This document shows, in pieces, positions 7,873 through 15,880 of a DNA stretch of 64,000 nucleotides. Within the stretch, counting starts at the first letter, position 1. Every line of letters starts with the position of its first letter. Source of the stretch: Streptomyces brasiliensis (GTDB taxonomy: Bacteria > Actinomycetota > Actinomycetes > Streptomycetales > Streptomycetaceae); contig NZ_BMQA01000009.1 in the NCBI RefSeq assembly GCF_014647875.1, forward strand, positions 1 to 64,000. The letters are read 5' to 3'. The position numbers and the translations under genes are program-made. The notes below the pieces were generated by a model. The model did no database searches, had not been told where the DNA came from, and worked only from the letters and a program-made list of their open reading frames with translations.

Positions 7873-9093
7873 ATGGAGAGTTCCGGGGTGACTGTGCGCG
7901 CAGACATGACTATCCAAGACCGCTACCAGTTGCAGCACCTGCTGGGTGCGGGAGGCTTCGGGCAGGTCTGGAAGGCGACGGACCAAACTCTTGAACGTGA
8001 GGTAGCGGTCAAGTTCGCTATCGCCATCGCTGATGATCCGCAGGCGGTCGCCCGTTTCACGGCTGAAGCCCGCAAACTCGCCAGGCTACGTCACCGCGGG
8101 ATCGTCACCGTTCACGATGCCGGAACCGTCGTCGCCGATAGTGGCCATCAGATCCCGTACCTAGTGATGGAGCTCCTGGACGGTACAACCTGGCAGCAGA
8201 GCACCTCCATGGAATCGATCGTACGGACGGGGGCGAGCCTTGCCGACGCACTCGCGCACATGCACGAGAAGGGGATCGTGCACCGGGATATCAAGCCTGC
8301 GAACGTCATGATCGGCGCGGATGGGAGTGCCGTGCTGATGGACCTCGGCATAGCCCGGGACTTCGCCGCCCTGACCACGGTCACCGCAGCCGCTTCCCCG
8401 GGGACCCTGGCCTATATGGCCCCTGAACAGCTCGCCGGGGAGCCTGCCACCGCTGCTTCCGATGTGTACGCGCTCGGTCTTGTCCTGATCGAGAAGCTCA
8501 CCGGCAAACGTGGCCCGGCCGCACAGCTCCCCGCCACCGACCGGAACACCCTCACTCCCCACCTCCGCATGCTGCTCGACCGCATGACCGCTCTCGACCC
8601 AGCCGAGCGCCCCAGCGCGGCCGAATGCCGAATGCAACTGGCCCAGCCATCGCCCCCTGGTCACCCAGTGCCCGGAGAGCCCACCATGCCGCGGCCGAAC
8701 GCGGAGAGCCCTGGGCACCGCGCACAGTGGGAGCGGTTCGGCCCTCCGGTGATCGTGTTCGTGCTTCTGAGCCTGTCTTCTGACCTCTGGCGCATCGACT
8801 TGGCTGGAGAAGGCGAGGATTGGGCCCTTGCCATCTGGCTTGTGCGTTTCCTTGAGGTGGGTCTGCTCGTGCTTACGGCAGTGCTGACACCGCGTTCTGA
8901 GAATGTGACGCGTACGGTCGGCTACCTGTTTGCGTCCTGCAATGCTGTGGGCTTCATCCTGGGCGTAACCCTGGGTCCGGGACCCTCGCTCGCCCACAAC
9001 CTGCCGCTGTACTGCATAACGATCTTCCTGAGCGTCACGGCGTACTGCTACCGCGACTTCAAGACCCGTCGCATTCGGTTGCGGAGCGAATAG
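7873..9093 (+). CDS. Membrane-anchored Ser/Thr protein kinase
   Basis: A 406-residue protein. The kinase domain (about residues 18-260) has the glycine loop GAGGFG, the VAVK lysine (near 47), the catalytic HRDIKPAN (Asp near 139), DLG in place of DFG (157-159), and APEQ. After a short Pro-rich linker, four hydrophobic segments occupy about 295-395, leaving an unusual C-terminal membrane domain instead of the PASTA repeats of PknB-like kinases. It lies between the recombinase and transposase of a Tn3-type element and ends two bases from the transposase stop, tail to tail. It is therefore transposon cargo. GTG/ATG starts up to Met12 are possible. Confidence 0.88.
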   Translation: MESSGVTVRADMTIQDRYQLQHLLGAGGFGQVWKATDQTLEREVAVKFAIAIADDPQAVARFTAEARKLARLRHRGIVTVHDAGTVVADSGHQIPYLVMELLDGTTWQQSTSMESIVRTGASLADALAHMHEKGIVHRDIKPANVMIGADGSAVLMDLGIARDFAALTTVTAAASPGTLAYMAPEQLAGEPATAASDVYALGLVLIEKLTGKRGPAAQLPATDRNTLTPHLRMLLDRMTALDPAERPSAAECRMQLAQPSPPGHPVPGEPTMPRPNAESPGHRAQWERFGPPVIVFVLLSLSSDLWRIDLAGEGEDWALAIWLVRFLEVGLLVLTAVLTPRSENVTRTVGYLFASCNAVGFILGVTLGPGPSLAHNLPLYCITIFLSVTAYCYRDFKTRRIRLRSE

Positions 9094-9094
9094 G

Positions 9095-10456
9095 TCAAAG
9101 CGTCTCTCTTGCTGCGGGAGGCTGATCGGCGGTGTCCGCTCGGGGGCGGGGTACGACGGATGCCGGGGCGAAGTTGAGGCGCTTGTCCATGTCGAGGCGG
9201 AAGGTGCCGTACGGGTTGACGTTCGACCAGAACAGCGCGGTCAGGCCGCGCCGGTCCTCGTGGTTGAGCTTCTTCGCCCACGCTGGTTCGGCCAGGACGT
9301 GCTGAACCAGAAGCGTGTTGACGTGCACGAGTGCGGACTGAAGCAGGTGCAGGGCGAGCATCGACGTCTCGGCGTGCTCCTTGTCCGGGCCGGTCAGGGC
9401 GCCGTCCTTGCCGTAGTGGAGCACGGTGTTCGCGCTGTTCCAGTTCTCCACGACCTGGAGCCCGCCGTGGATCTCGCGGCGTAGATCGGGGCTGGCGAGG
9501 TAGTCGCACGCGAAGATCGTACGCACGGCGCGGCCGAGTTCTTCGAGGGCCTGGTAGGTGGGGTGCTTGGGGCCACCCCGGGTGAAGCGCCGCAGCACCT
9601 GCTCCGCCTCCGCCGTTCCGAGCCGGAGCGCGGTCGCGTACTTCACCATCTGGTCGTACTGCTGCTCGATCAGCTCCCAACGGATCGGCCGCGTCAGCGA
9701 GGCGCCGAGCGACGGCCAGCCAGGCGGGGTGTCGTCCGGGCGGTACAGGCGGATGCTGCCGATGTTCTTCAACCGCGGCAGGAGGCGGAAGTTGAGCAGT
9801 TCGGTGAACGCGAACCCGACCACCGAGGCGCCGTGCGTATCGACGTAGTTCGACTCGATCTCGGCGTCCGTACAGTGCCGCAACAGGCCCTCGATCATCG
9901 CCGCGACCTCGGACGACGAACAACTCTTGAGCTGGGAGTAGATGCAGACGTTCTTCCGCTCGACGTGCCAGTAGATCATCACGCCGTTGCCGCCGTACCG
10001 GGCGTGGTACTCGGTCATGAAGTTCGAGGACCAGGACCCGAACTTCTTCGAGTCCGACGCGCACGCGGTGCCGTGACCCCACCATGCGGTGTCGCGGGCG
10101 GCGAAGGTGGCGTTCACCAGCCTGGTGACGGCGGCCCGAAGGTTGTCGACGGTGATGAAGTGCCGGCGGACGTGCCGCAGCGCGGCCTCGCTCTCGCCGT
10201 GCTCGCCGGTCGCCACGATCGCCCGGATGCCCATGTTCGTGCCCAGAGCGAAGAGGGCCAGTAGCAGGCGGCGCTGGAGAACGTCACGCTCGATGCGCTC
10301 GTACGCGGCCACCGAGGAGAACTCCTCGGTGAAGCCGGTGAGAAAGTCGGCGTTCTTCAGCACGTCCAGGAGGTCCAGGACACCCCAGCGGCGTGCGACC
10401 TCCTCCTTGAGGGCCGCCAGACCGGTGGCCTCGGCCAGCGGCTCCAGCTTCGGCAC
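9095..10456 (-). pseudogene. tnpA: Tn3-family transposase, C-terminal half
   Basis: About 453 residues of a Tn3-type DDE transposase. The catalytic residues appear intact: Asp near 135 in ASDSKKFG, Asp near 206 in NYVDTHG and Glu near 337 in [10 protein letters not shown]. Complete family members are about 890-1000 residues, so the N-terminal DNA-binding half is missing. The GTG at 10454-10456 looks like a chance start, since upstream sequence switches to a LuxR-type regulator on the other strand. The protein could not be expected to bind transposon ends by itself. Confidence 0.85.
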
Positions 10457-10461
10457 GGTCC

Positions 10462-10590
10462 GCGGCGCGGCTCGGGACCAGCGAACGGACGGTGCAGCGC
10501 CGGATCAAACGGCTGATGGAGCTGTCCGGCACCGACAGCCGGATGCAGCTGGCCTGGTACGCAGCCCGCTCCGGCCTGATCGCCCCGTGA
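10462..10590 (+). pseudogene. LuxR-type regulator, C-terminal remnant
   Basis: A short open frame ends at TGA 10588-10590 and reads [16 protein letters not shown] followed by LAWYAARSGLIAP. This is the recognition helix and final helix of a LuxR/NarL-type helix-turn-helix domain as found in actinomycete regulators. Everything upstream is gone, replaced by the truncated transposase read from the opposite strand. It marks the right breakpoint of the transposon remnant. It has no start and cannot be functional. Confidence 0.8.
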
Positions 10591-10632
10591 GCGTGGCCCC
10601 ACCCCTTGCTCGAGGCGGGGCCACGCTACGAG

Positions 10633-11846
10633 TCAGCGGACCTGGTACGCGCGGGTCACGGTCTGCTCGACGGCGGTCCCGTCGACGTCCGTGGCCTGCA
10701 CCTTCAGCGTCACGAACCCGGCGGTCTTCGGGTTCAGCAGGACGGCGGTGGCTCCGGCGTCACCGGTCAGGCGTACCTGGGCCTGCGTCCAGGTCGCGCC
10801 GTCGTCGTACGACGCCGACACCTTGACGTCCTTCAGGTTCGGCGCGGCCAGCCCCTTCGGGTACCGGAAGCCGAGGCCGAGCGTACTGGTGCTCCCCTTC
10901 CGAACGCTGTTGTCGAGTGCCAGGTCCAGGTCGTAGTCGATCGACATGACCCCCAGTGCACCGTTGTCCGCGTGCTCGGAGCGGAACGTCCAGGCGCTCT
11001 GGACCTTCGTCGAGGTCGTCCACCACGGCTGGTCCCTGACCACCTCGCCGACCAGCGTGTACGTCGCCGGCTCCGGAACCATCGGGAAGTCCACCGACAG
11101 CGAGGGCGCCGTCCCGACCAGCTGACCGTCCCGGTACACCGTGAGCTTCTTCGTCTCCAAGAGGCTGACAAAGTTGGACTGCTGGCGAGGCTCCTCGGCC
11201 AGCAGCGGGGCGATGTCGACGGTGCCGAGCTCGCCCAGCCTGCGGGTGCCGTGCGCGTTGCCCGCGACGATGGCCGACCTGTACACGCCCTTGTTCCAGT
11301 CCATGGAGTACACCTGGCCAGCCTGCAGCCGCTCCGCAGAGGTCTGGACGGCCCCATTGCCCGGCTGCCAGAGCGGGGCACCGGCGACAAGCTCATAGGT
11401 CTGCACGCCGGCCGTGACGTACTCCGTCAGCGTCCGCGGCATCGTCGTCCGGACGATCGTCGGGTAGACGAACGCCTGCTTGTCCGACCTCATGACCCGT
11501 GCGAAGCCACCCTCGGTGGCCGGCGTCGAGGCGTAGAACCTGTCGTTGACCGTCGCCAGCTCGCTCGGGTCGGTCCGGTACTGCTGGTCGGCCGAGATGC
11601 CCTGTTCGGTCTTCATTACCTCGTAGCTGTACGCCGGCATCGCCTTGCCCTGGAACTGCAGCTTGACGTTGCCCTGCGCGGCGAGTGCCGCCAGCTTCGC
11701 GCCCTGCTCACCGGACAGCGTCAGCGCCGGGATCGCGGTCTCCGTCCTCGCGTCGACCTTGGTCCCCCACTCGCCCGGTACGTCGCTGTAGATGACGACC
11801 GCACCGGCGCCGGCGGCGGCCGCGTTCTGGAGGCTGTAGCCCTCAG
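10633..11846 (-). pseudogene. S8 (subtilisin-like) peptidase, C-terminal part
   Basis: About 404 residues from the C-terminal part of a large secreted S8-type peptidase. The first part (NAAAAGAGAVVIYSD through IPALTLSGEQGAKL) is a protease-associated (PA) domain. The rest is a beta-rich C-terminal region with segments such as GLGFRYPKGL and SYDDGATWTQ. The catalytic Asp, His and Ser regions are absent. The in-frame continuation beyond 11846 has no peptidase character and overlaps the next remnant, so the break is near 11843. The function, extracellular proteolysis, is lost. Confidence 0.7.
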
Positions 11847-12404
11847 CTTCGCGAGCATCTCCTTCTTCGAGCACCGCAAGCCGCTGCAGCGGCTGCTCGA
11901 CGACAGCCGGTCCGCCTACACCATCCGCCCGGACGGCCGCGCCCTCGTCCACCGGGTCGACCCGACAACGACCGCGCTGCTCGACGCCGCCAAGCGCGCT
12001 GGCGAACAGCCCGACCGGGGCTCCTCCAGCACTCATCTACAGCACGCGTACGCCGCGGCGTACGCGCTGCACCAAGACCCGGTACGCGCCTACAGCGAGG
12101 CGGTCAAGGCGGTCGAGTCCGCCGCACCCTGGAGCCGAATAACACGAAGGCCACGCTGGGCACGATGCTGCGCGAACTGCGGCAGCACCCGAGGCAGTGG
12201 GACGTCACGCTCGCGGGCAAGACTGGCACTGAGGGAGCGGCGACCGTCGAGGCGATGATGTCCCTGCTGTGGACCGGGCAGACCAGCCGCCACGGCAACC
12301 TCCAGACCACCCGCGAAGAGACCCCGGCCGAGGCACGCATGGCCGTCGACCTCGCCGTGTCTCTGGTCCGTTGGTTCGCCGACGGCGCCGTACGGCGCCG
12401 CTGA
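11842..12404 (+). pseudogene. Frameshifted hypothetical protein remnant
   Basis: The frame begins without a start at LSFASISFFEHRK and runs through HAYAAAYALHQDPVRAYSE. The homologous reading then jumps frame at about 12121-12130 to continue as LEPNNTKATLGTMLREL and ends at TGA 12402-12404. I recognise the general type (helical, with an SLLWTGQTSRHG segment) as a conserved streptomycete hypothetical, sometimes grouped with abortive-infection-like proteins, but I cannot assign a function. The missing start and the one-base deletion (or two-base insertion) show it is dead. Confidence 0.65.
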
Positions 12405-12965
12405 CCGACCGCGCTCGGTCGGTCGGTGCCCTTTCCGCCCACCGTGGACGACGTGTGGACGATCGCGAGCCGTCTCTAGGTGAATACAGCAGTTTCACCA
12501 GGTCAGCGCCTACATTGCTGCGTGATTTTGGGGGGACTGTAAACCTGCTCCCGAGTTCAGTCGTCCCGGGATGACCGAGACGGGGGCTGCCTCGACAACG
12601 ATCACGAGGCGCGGCGGTTTGCCGCGTCTCGTGGTGTGTGCCCAGTGCAAGGGGCATGGTGTGTGTCCATGGCGCGCAGTGCCTGGGTCCGCCACTTGAC
12701 GTCGACGGGAACCTGTACTTCGCCGTCGTGCTTGATGCGGTATCCGCTCATATCCAACAGGGCACCACTGCGGACGGCGATGTTTCCCGCCCACCGGGAC
12801 GCTGCGCTCAGGAGTCGCGCCGATCAGCCGAACGAACGCTGCCGGCCGAGGCGCAGTCGAACGGCGCCGGTCTCGGGGTCACTGTGACCCATGTCTCATC
12901 CCGGCCGTGCAGCAGGCGTGGGCGTGTGCACGTCGAGGACGGGTGACAGGAAGGGAGGAGAGCGT
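12405..12965. other. Gene-poor stretch with short remnants
   Basis: A hairpin GACCGACC/GGTCGGTC at 12403-12424 follows the preceding remnant. At 12571-12699 a frame of 42 residues with CAQCKGHG could be a small zinc-knuckle peptide, but it has no clear ribosome site. At about 12690-12760 a frame contains NLYFAVVLDAVSA, which faintly recalls the integrase core of IS3-family transposases. Neither is strong enough to call a gene. The last 70 bases lead into the sigma-factor gene. Confidence 0.35.
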
Positions 12966-13475
12966 GTGGAGACGGACTTCGAAGGCTTTGTCGCCGCTCG
13001 GGCCGGCGCCTTGTTCCGTGGGGCACTGGTGCTGACCGGGAACCGGGAGGCAGCCGAGGACCTGGTCCAGGAGACGCTGGAGCGGGCTTGCCGCAAGTGG
13101 CGGAGGATCGCCGTGGCGGACGCTCCGGACGCCTACGTACGGCGGATCATGGTGAACCTTGCCAACGACCGCTGGCGCAGGTTCCGCAGGACCGTTCCCG
13201 ACCGTGGCGACCGGGTCGCCCCGGGGGACGAGTACGGACAGGTCGACAGCCGCGACCAGTTGGTGCGCGCCTTGCAGCAACTGCCCATGAGAATGCGGAC
13301 GGTGGTGGTGCTGCGCTACTTCCACGACCTCTCCGACGCCGAGATCGCGGCCGACCTCGACATCTCGCCGAGCACCGTGCGCTCGCAGCTCGCCCGTGGC
13401 ATCGACAAGCTCAGAAGCCAGATCCCCGCGCTCTCCAGCCCCTCATCACGGCAGCCCACGGAAGGAGTCCGATGA
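12966..13475 (+). CDS. SigE-family ECF RNA polymerase sigma factor
   Basis: A 169-residue extracytoplasmic-function sigma factor. Region 2 covers about residues 8-80 (FRGALVLTGNREAAEDLVQ and the -10 recognition helix YVRRIMVNLANDRWRR). Region 4 covers about 105-160 (LPMRMRTVVVLRYFHDLSD, then ISPSTVRSQLARGI for -35 binding). GTG 12966 is preceded by GGAAGGGAGGAG at the right distance. This is the SigE-like group (often annotated SigE family) common in actinomycetes. It overlaps the next gene (ATGA), so the membrane protein downstream is probably its partner or regulator. Confidence 0.88.
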   Translation: METDFEGFVAARAGALFRGALVLTGNREAAEDLVQETLERACRKWRRIAVADAPDAYVRRIMVNLANDRWRRFRRTVPDRGDRVAPGDEYGQVDSRDQLVRALQQLPMRMRTVVVLRYFHDLSDAEIAADLDISPSTVRSQLARGIDKLRSQIPALSSPSSRQPTEGVR

Positions 13476-14062
13476 CTTCCCACGACTCACGACCCTTCGA
13501 CGGCGCCGGTCGCACATCCTTCGAAGAGGAACTGGTGAACGCCATGAACGCCTTCGCGAACTCCACCGAAACGCCGGACTTCGACGCGCCCAGTATGGTC
13601 CGCCGGTCGCGCCGCAGGCGGACCACAGTCATCGCCGCCGTAGCCGTGGCTCTGGTCACGGCGGGGGGCGGCAGCGCACTCGCGGCGATGAGCGGCAGCA
13701 CGACGCACACCGCACGGCCCGCCGCGACGGGCGTCGCGTCCAAGCCCGCCACGATCCGCGTCGTGCCCAGGCCCGCCACGACCAGCGTCGCCCCCAAGCC
13801 CACCATCGGCCACGCGCCCACGGGCCATGACGCGACCACCGTGCTGGTCGCCGAGAAGGGGGTGAAGATCCCCATCGACTTCTCCGGCCTGAGCCGGTCG
13901 GCGGCCGAGCAGCGGATCCTGAAGGAGGGGTTCAAGCCGGGCACGGTCGCCAATGCGGCCCGCAAGGGCTGCACCCCGGGAACGGTGGTCGGCGTGAGCC
14001 CGCACAGCCCGACGGCCGTGCATCGGGGTGTCGCGATCGACCTCACTCTCTGCTCCCGCTGA
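13472..14062 (+). CDS. Membrane protein with C-terminal PASTA-like domain
   Basis: A 196-residue protein translationally coupled to the sigma factor. Residues 1-45 are cytosolic and basic near the membrane (RRSRRRRT), a single helix spans about 50-68 (VIAAVAVALVTAGGGSALAAM), and a Thr/Pro/Lys-rich linker with repeated KPAT/RPAT units follows. The last 70 residues resemble a PASTA domain (SAAEQRILKEGFKPGTV and VVGVSPHSPTAVHRG). Position suggests an anti-sigma or sensor role, but no ZAS or RskA motif is visible. A cell-wall-sensing input through the PASTA-like part is inference. Confidence 0.75.
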   Translation: MTSHDSRPFDGAGRTSFEEELVNAMNAFANSTETPDFDAPSMVRRSRRRRTTVIAAVAVALVTAGGGSALAAMSGSTTHTARPAATGVASKPATIRVVPRPATTSVAPKPTIGHAPTGHDATTVLVAEKGVKIPIDFSGLSRSAAEQRILKEGFKPGTVANAARKGCTPGTVVGVSPHSPTAVHRGVAIDLTLCSR

Positions 14063-14072
14063 CCTGAGACAC

Positions 14073-14110
14073 CTCCGCTCCGCCCGGTAGCACTGCCGGG
14101 CGGAGCGGAG
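14073..14110. terminator. Hairpin terminator after sigma/PASTA operon
   Basis: A perfect 15-bp stem, CTCCGCTCCGCCCGG paired with its complement at 14096-14110, with an 8-base loop. It begins 10 bases after the PASTA gene stop. There is no clear T-run, which is common in streptomycete terminators. Confidence 0.7.
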
Positions 14111-14242
14111 TCGCGGGCGAGCCCGGGGCCGCGCACCGGGATCGATGCGCACGTGGGTGGCTCGGCCGGTGGCTCGAGGGCCTCGCCGTACCTAGCGAGG
14201 AACGTCTCATGCCCGACCCGGTCGTACTCCGCAATTGCTTGG

Positions 14243-14261
14243 AGGATCCCCGCGCGCGCGT
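14243..14261 (+). repeat. 19-bp direct repeat, copy 1
   Basis: AGGATCCCCGCGCGCGTGA occurs here and again, identically, at 14978-14996, 735 bp downstream. In the second copy it follows a partial tRNA-Tyr-like sequence. The two copies bracket the complete att-like scar at 14391 and suggest duplication or recombination at this locus. Confidence 0.7.
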
Positions 14262-14390
14262 GAAAGCCGCTGAGGCGGGGACTGATCGATCAAGCCGTCA
14301 TACCCTCCAGAGAGCCCTGTGGGGCAAGGGCGGGGCGAAAGCAGTGGTGTCCACACGTAAGCGCTAGTCACGGCGTATTACGCGCGCGGT

Positions 14391-14441
14391 CTGTAAATCT
14401 GCCGGCTCAGCCTTCCCAGGTTCGAATCCTGGCGCCGCCAC
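14391..14441 (+). repeat. tRNA-Tyr 3'-half (attachment-site scar 1)
   Basis: From CTGTAAATCTGCC (anticodon loop with GTA and 3' anticodon stem), through the variable arm, a perfect T arm (CCAGG-TTCGAAT-CCTGG) and the acceptor strand CGCCGCCA, this is the 3' half of a tRNA-Tyr(GTA). Upstream bases do not provide a D arm or the matching GGCGGCG acceptor strand, so it is not a working tRNA. Homology beginning at the anticodon loop and reaching the 3' end is the pattern left by integrases that use tRNA genes. SLP1 of S. coelicolor is known to use a tRNA-Tyr gene. Confidence 0.8.
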
Positions 14442-14448
14442 GTTGAGG

Positions 14449-14493
14449 GAGACCCCCTCTGACCAGGTTATTTGTCTGGTCAGAGGGGGTCTC
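14449..14493 (+). terminator. Terminator following tRNA-Tyr scar 1
   Basis: An 18-bp perfect stem, GAGACCCCCTCTGACCAG with its complement at 14476-14493, and a 9-base loop. It directly follows the tRNA 3' half, as a native tRNA terminator would. A related GACCCCC hairpin follows the second tRNA-Tyr scar. Confidence 0.8.
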
Positions 14494-14855
14494 TCGTTGG
14501 CTCTCCCTGTTCGATGCTCCCAATCGGTGATCCACAGGCGGAGCTTGCGTGCGGCCTCGGGGATCGTGATGAACACCTCGTGCCTCATGCCGGGTCAGGT
14601 TCTCCGCCAGCTCGCGGCGCCGCTTCTGTACCTCGTTCGTGGTGACCCCGAAGACAGGTCCACGTCGACTTCCACGCCGCATTCGGCGATGCGGATCGGG
14701 CCGAGAGTGGAGGCGCCTGCCTCGCCCATCTCCTTGATGGCGCCTCGCAGCGCGGGCACCCCCAGGTCACGCAGTGCCTTGACCGCGATGGGCTCGCCCT
14801 CGCTGGAGCGAAGGTCGTCGGGGAGCGCCCGCACCTTGTTGACGACTGAGGCGTG
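14480..14855 (-). pseudogene. Unrecognised degraded gene
   Basis: On the minus strand a frame with coding-like composition reads EGEPIAVKALRDLGVPALRG and EMGEAGASTLGPIRI (14660-14834). It then continues in other frames as VQKRRRELAENLTRH and EVFITIPEAARKLRLWITDW (14480-14650). At least two frame changes are needed to join the pieces. I do not recognise the family. It lies in the att-scar region and is probably decayed cargo of an integrated element. Confidence 0.35.
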
Positions 14856-14960
14856 GCAACGCGCTAGGGACGCAGACGCTGTTCCTCCAGGCGTCCCCTG
14901 ACAGCGTCAAGTTCAAGGGAACCCGCTGGTAACGGAGAGCGAACGGAGCCCGATGCACAT

Positions 14961-14996
14961 CTGCCGGCTCAGCCCTCAGGATCCCCGCGCGCGTGA
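14961..14996 (+). repeat. Partial tRNA-Tyr-like segment plus 19-bp repeat copy 2
   Basis: CTGCCGGCTCAGCC at 14961-14974 repeats the anticodon-stem and variable-arm part of the tRNA-Tyr scar, then diverges into the 19-bp repeat (14978-14996) also present at 14243. It looks like a recombination joint between the two repeat families. Bases 14856-14960 and 14997-15265 otherwise show no gene that I can support. Confidence 0.55.
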
Positions 14997-15265
14997 TCTC
15001 GGAAGGGGCCATGAGCGACACCGTAGATCAGGGCACTGACAACGAGGCCGTGCTCTGGTCCCGCAGGCGTCCTCCCAACCAAGGCCGGAAGACGGAGAAT
15101 CGCAGGCTCAGGCGGGGCCACCGTGCCCGGCAGGCGTGGTCGCGGATGAAAGTGACCCTCCACCAGGACGGTGAGCTGCGCCCCGGCGGATCTGCGCGAC
15201 GGAGGTGTCAGGAATAGCCTGGAATTCCCTTCGCCGCGCGGGACGCGAAACAGGGAGATAAAGCC

Positions 15266-15880
15266 ATGCCCTGGAATCTCAACGGCACGTACCTGGAGAG
15301 CTGCAACTGTGACGTGGTGTGCCCCTGCACCACCTCGGGCCTCACCGCACCGGCCGACCACGAGCGCTGCCAGGTGACCTTCGCCTTCCACGTGGACAGC
15401 GGGAACGTGGACGGCGCGGACGTCTCCGACCGCAGCGTCGCCGTCTTCATCGACGCGCCCCGGGTGATGGCCGAGGGCGGCTGGCAGGTGGCGCTGTACA
15501 TCGACGCTTCGGCCGACGACGGCCAGGCGGACGCGCTGGGCAAGGTCTTCTCCGGCCAGGCCGGCGGGCCGATGGCGGCGCTCACTCCGCTCATCGGCGA
15601 GGTCCTCGGCGTGGAGCGCGCCCCCATCGACTACCGCGACGACGGCCGCCGCCACGCCGTGCGGGTGGGCGACGCCATCGACATCGAAATCGAGGACCAG
15701 GTCGCCCCGCAGTTCGGCGAGGACGGTCCGGTCATGGGCCTGACCGGCATGTTCCACCCGGCGAACAGCACGCTGACGATCGCCCGGTCCACCCGGGCCA
15801 CGGGCGACGGCGTGTACGGCCGATCCTGGGACTTCACCGGCGGCAACGGACACTCGGCGCCGTTCACGTGGTCCGCGTGA
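15266..15880 (+). CDS. DUF1326-family protein
   Basis: A 204-residue soluble protein. The N-terminal CNCDVVCPC (residues about 12-20) followed by TTSGLTAPADHERC is the signature of DUF1326; clustered Cys suggest metal or redox chemistry, which is not established. The remainder is a beta-rich domain with no signal peptide or membrane segment. ATG 15266 follows GGGAGATAAAGCC. The stop overlaps the start of a DUF2182 gene, a pairing that recurs in bacteria. Both sit between two tRNA-Tyr scars and so may be mobile cargo. Confidence 0.85.
   Translation: MPWNLNGTYLESCNCDVVCPCTTSGLTAPADHERCQVTFAFHVDSGNVDGADVSDRSVAVFIDAPRVMAEGGWQVALYIDASADDGQADALGKVFSGQAGGPMAALTPLIGEVLGVERAPIDYRDDGRRHAVRVGDAIDIEIEDQVAPQFGEDGPVMGLTGMFHPANSTLTIARSTRATGDGVYGRSWDFTGGNGHSAPFTWSA

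Larger units (their letters stand above)
6791..10461. mobile_element. Tn3-family transposon remnant
   Basis: This segment holds a serine recombinase, a res-like site, a cargo protein kinase and a C-terminal transposase fragment. The left end abuts a truncated MFS gene near 6790, where a GGGG-starting sequence (6792 onward) is a possible terminal repeat. The right end is an internal break in the transposase at about 10456-10462, directly joined to the tail of a LuxR-type gene. I could not find a matching inverted repeat on the right, as expected if that end was deleted. Exact ends are uncertain by tens of bases. Confidence 0.75.

Noticed and set aside
10606-12258. 550-codon plus-strand frame across the peptidase remnant
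   Set aside because: Only the part after 11842 has real coding character; the earlier part is antisense to the S8 peptidase tail.
12690-12760. IS3-family transposase fragment (NLYFAVVLDAVSA)
   Set aside because: The match is about 13 residues and no neighbouring DDE motif is visible in any frame.
14391-14441. Complete tRNA-Tyr gene
   Set aside because: No D arm or 5' acceptor strand is found upstream, so only the 3' half is present.
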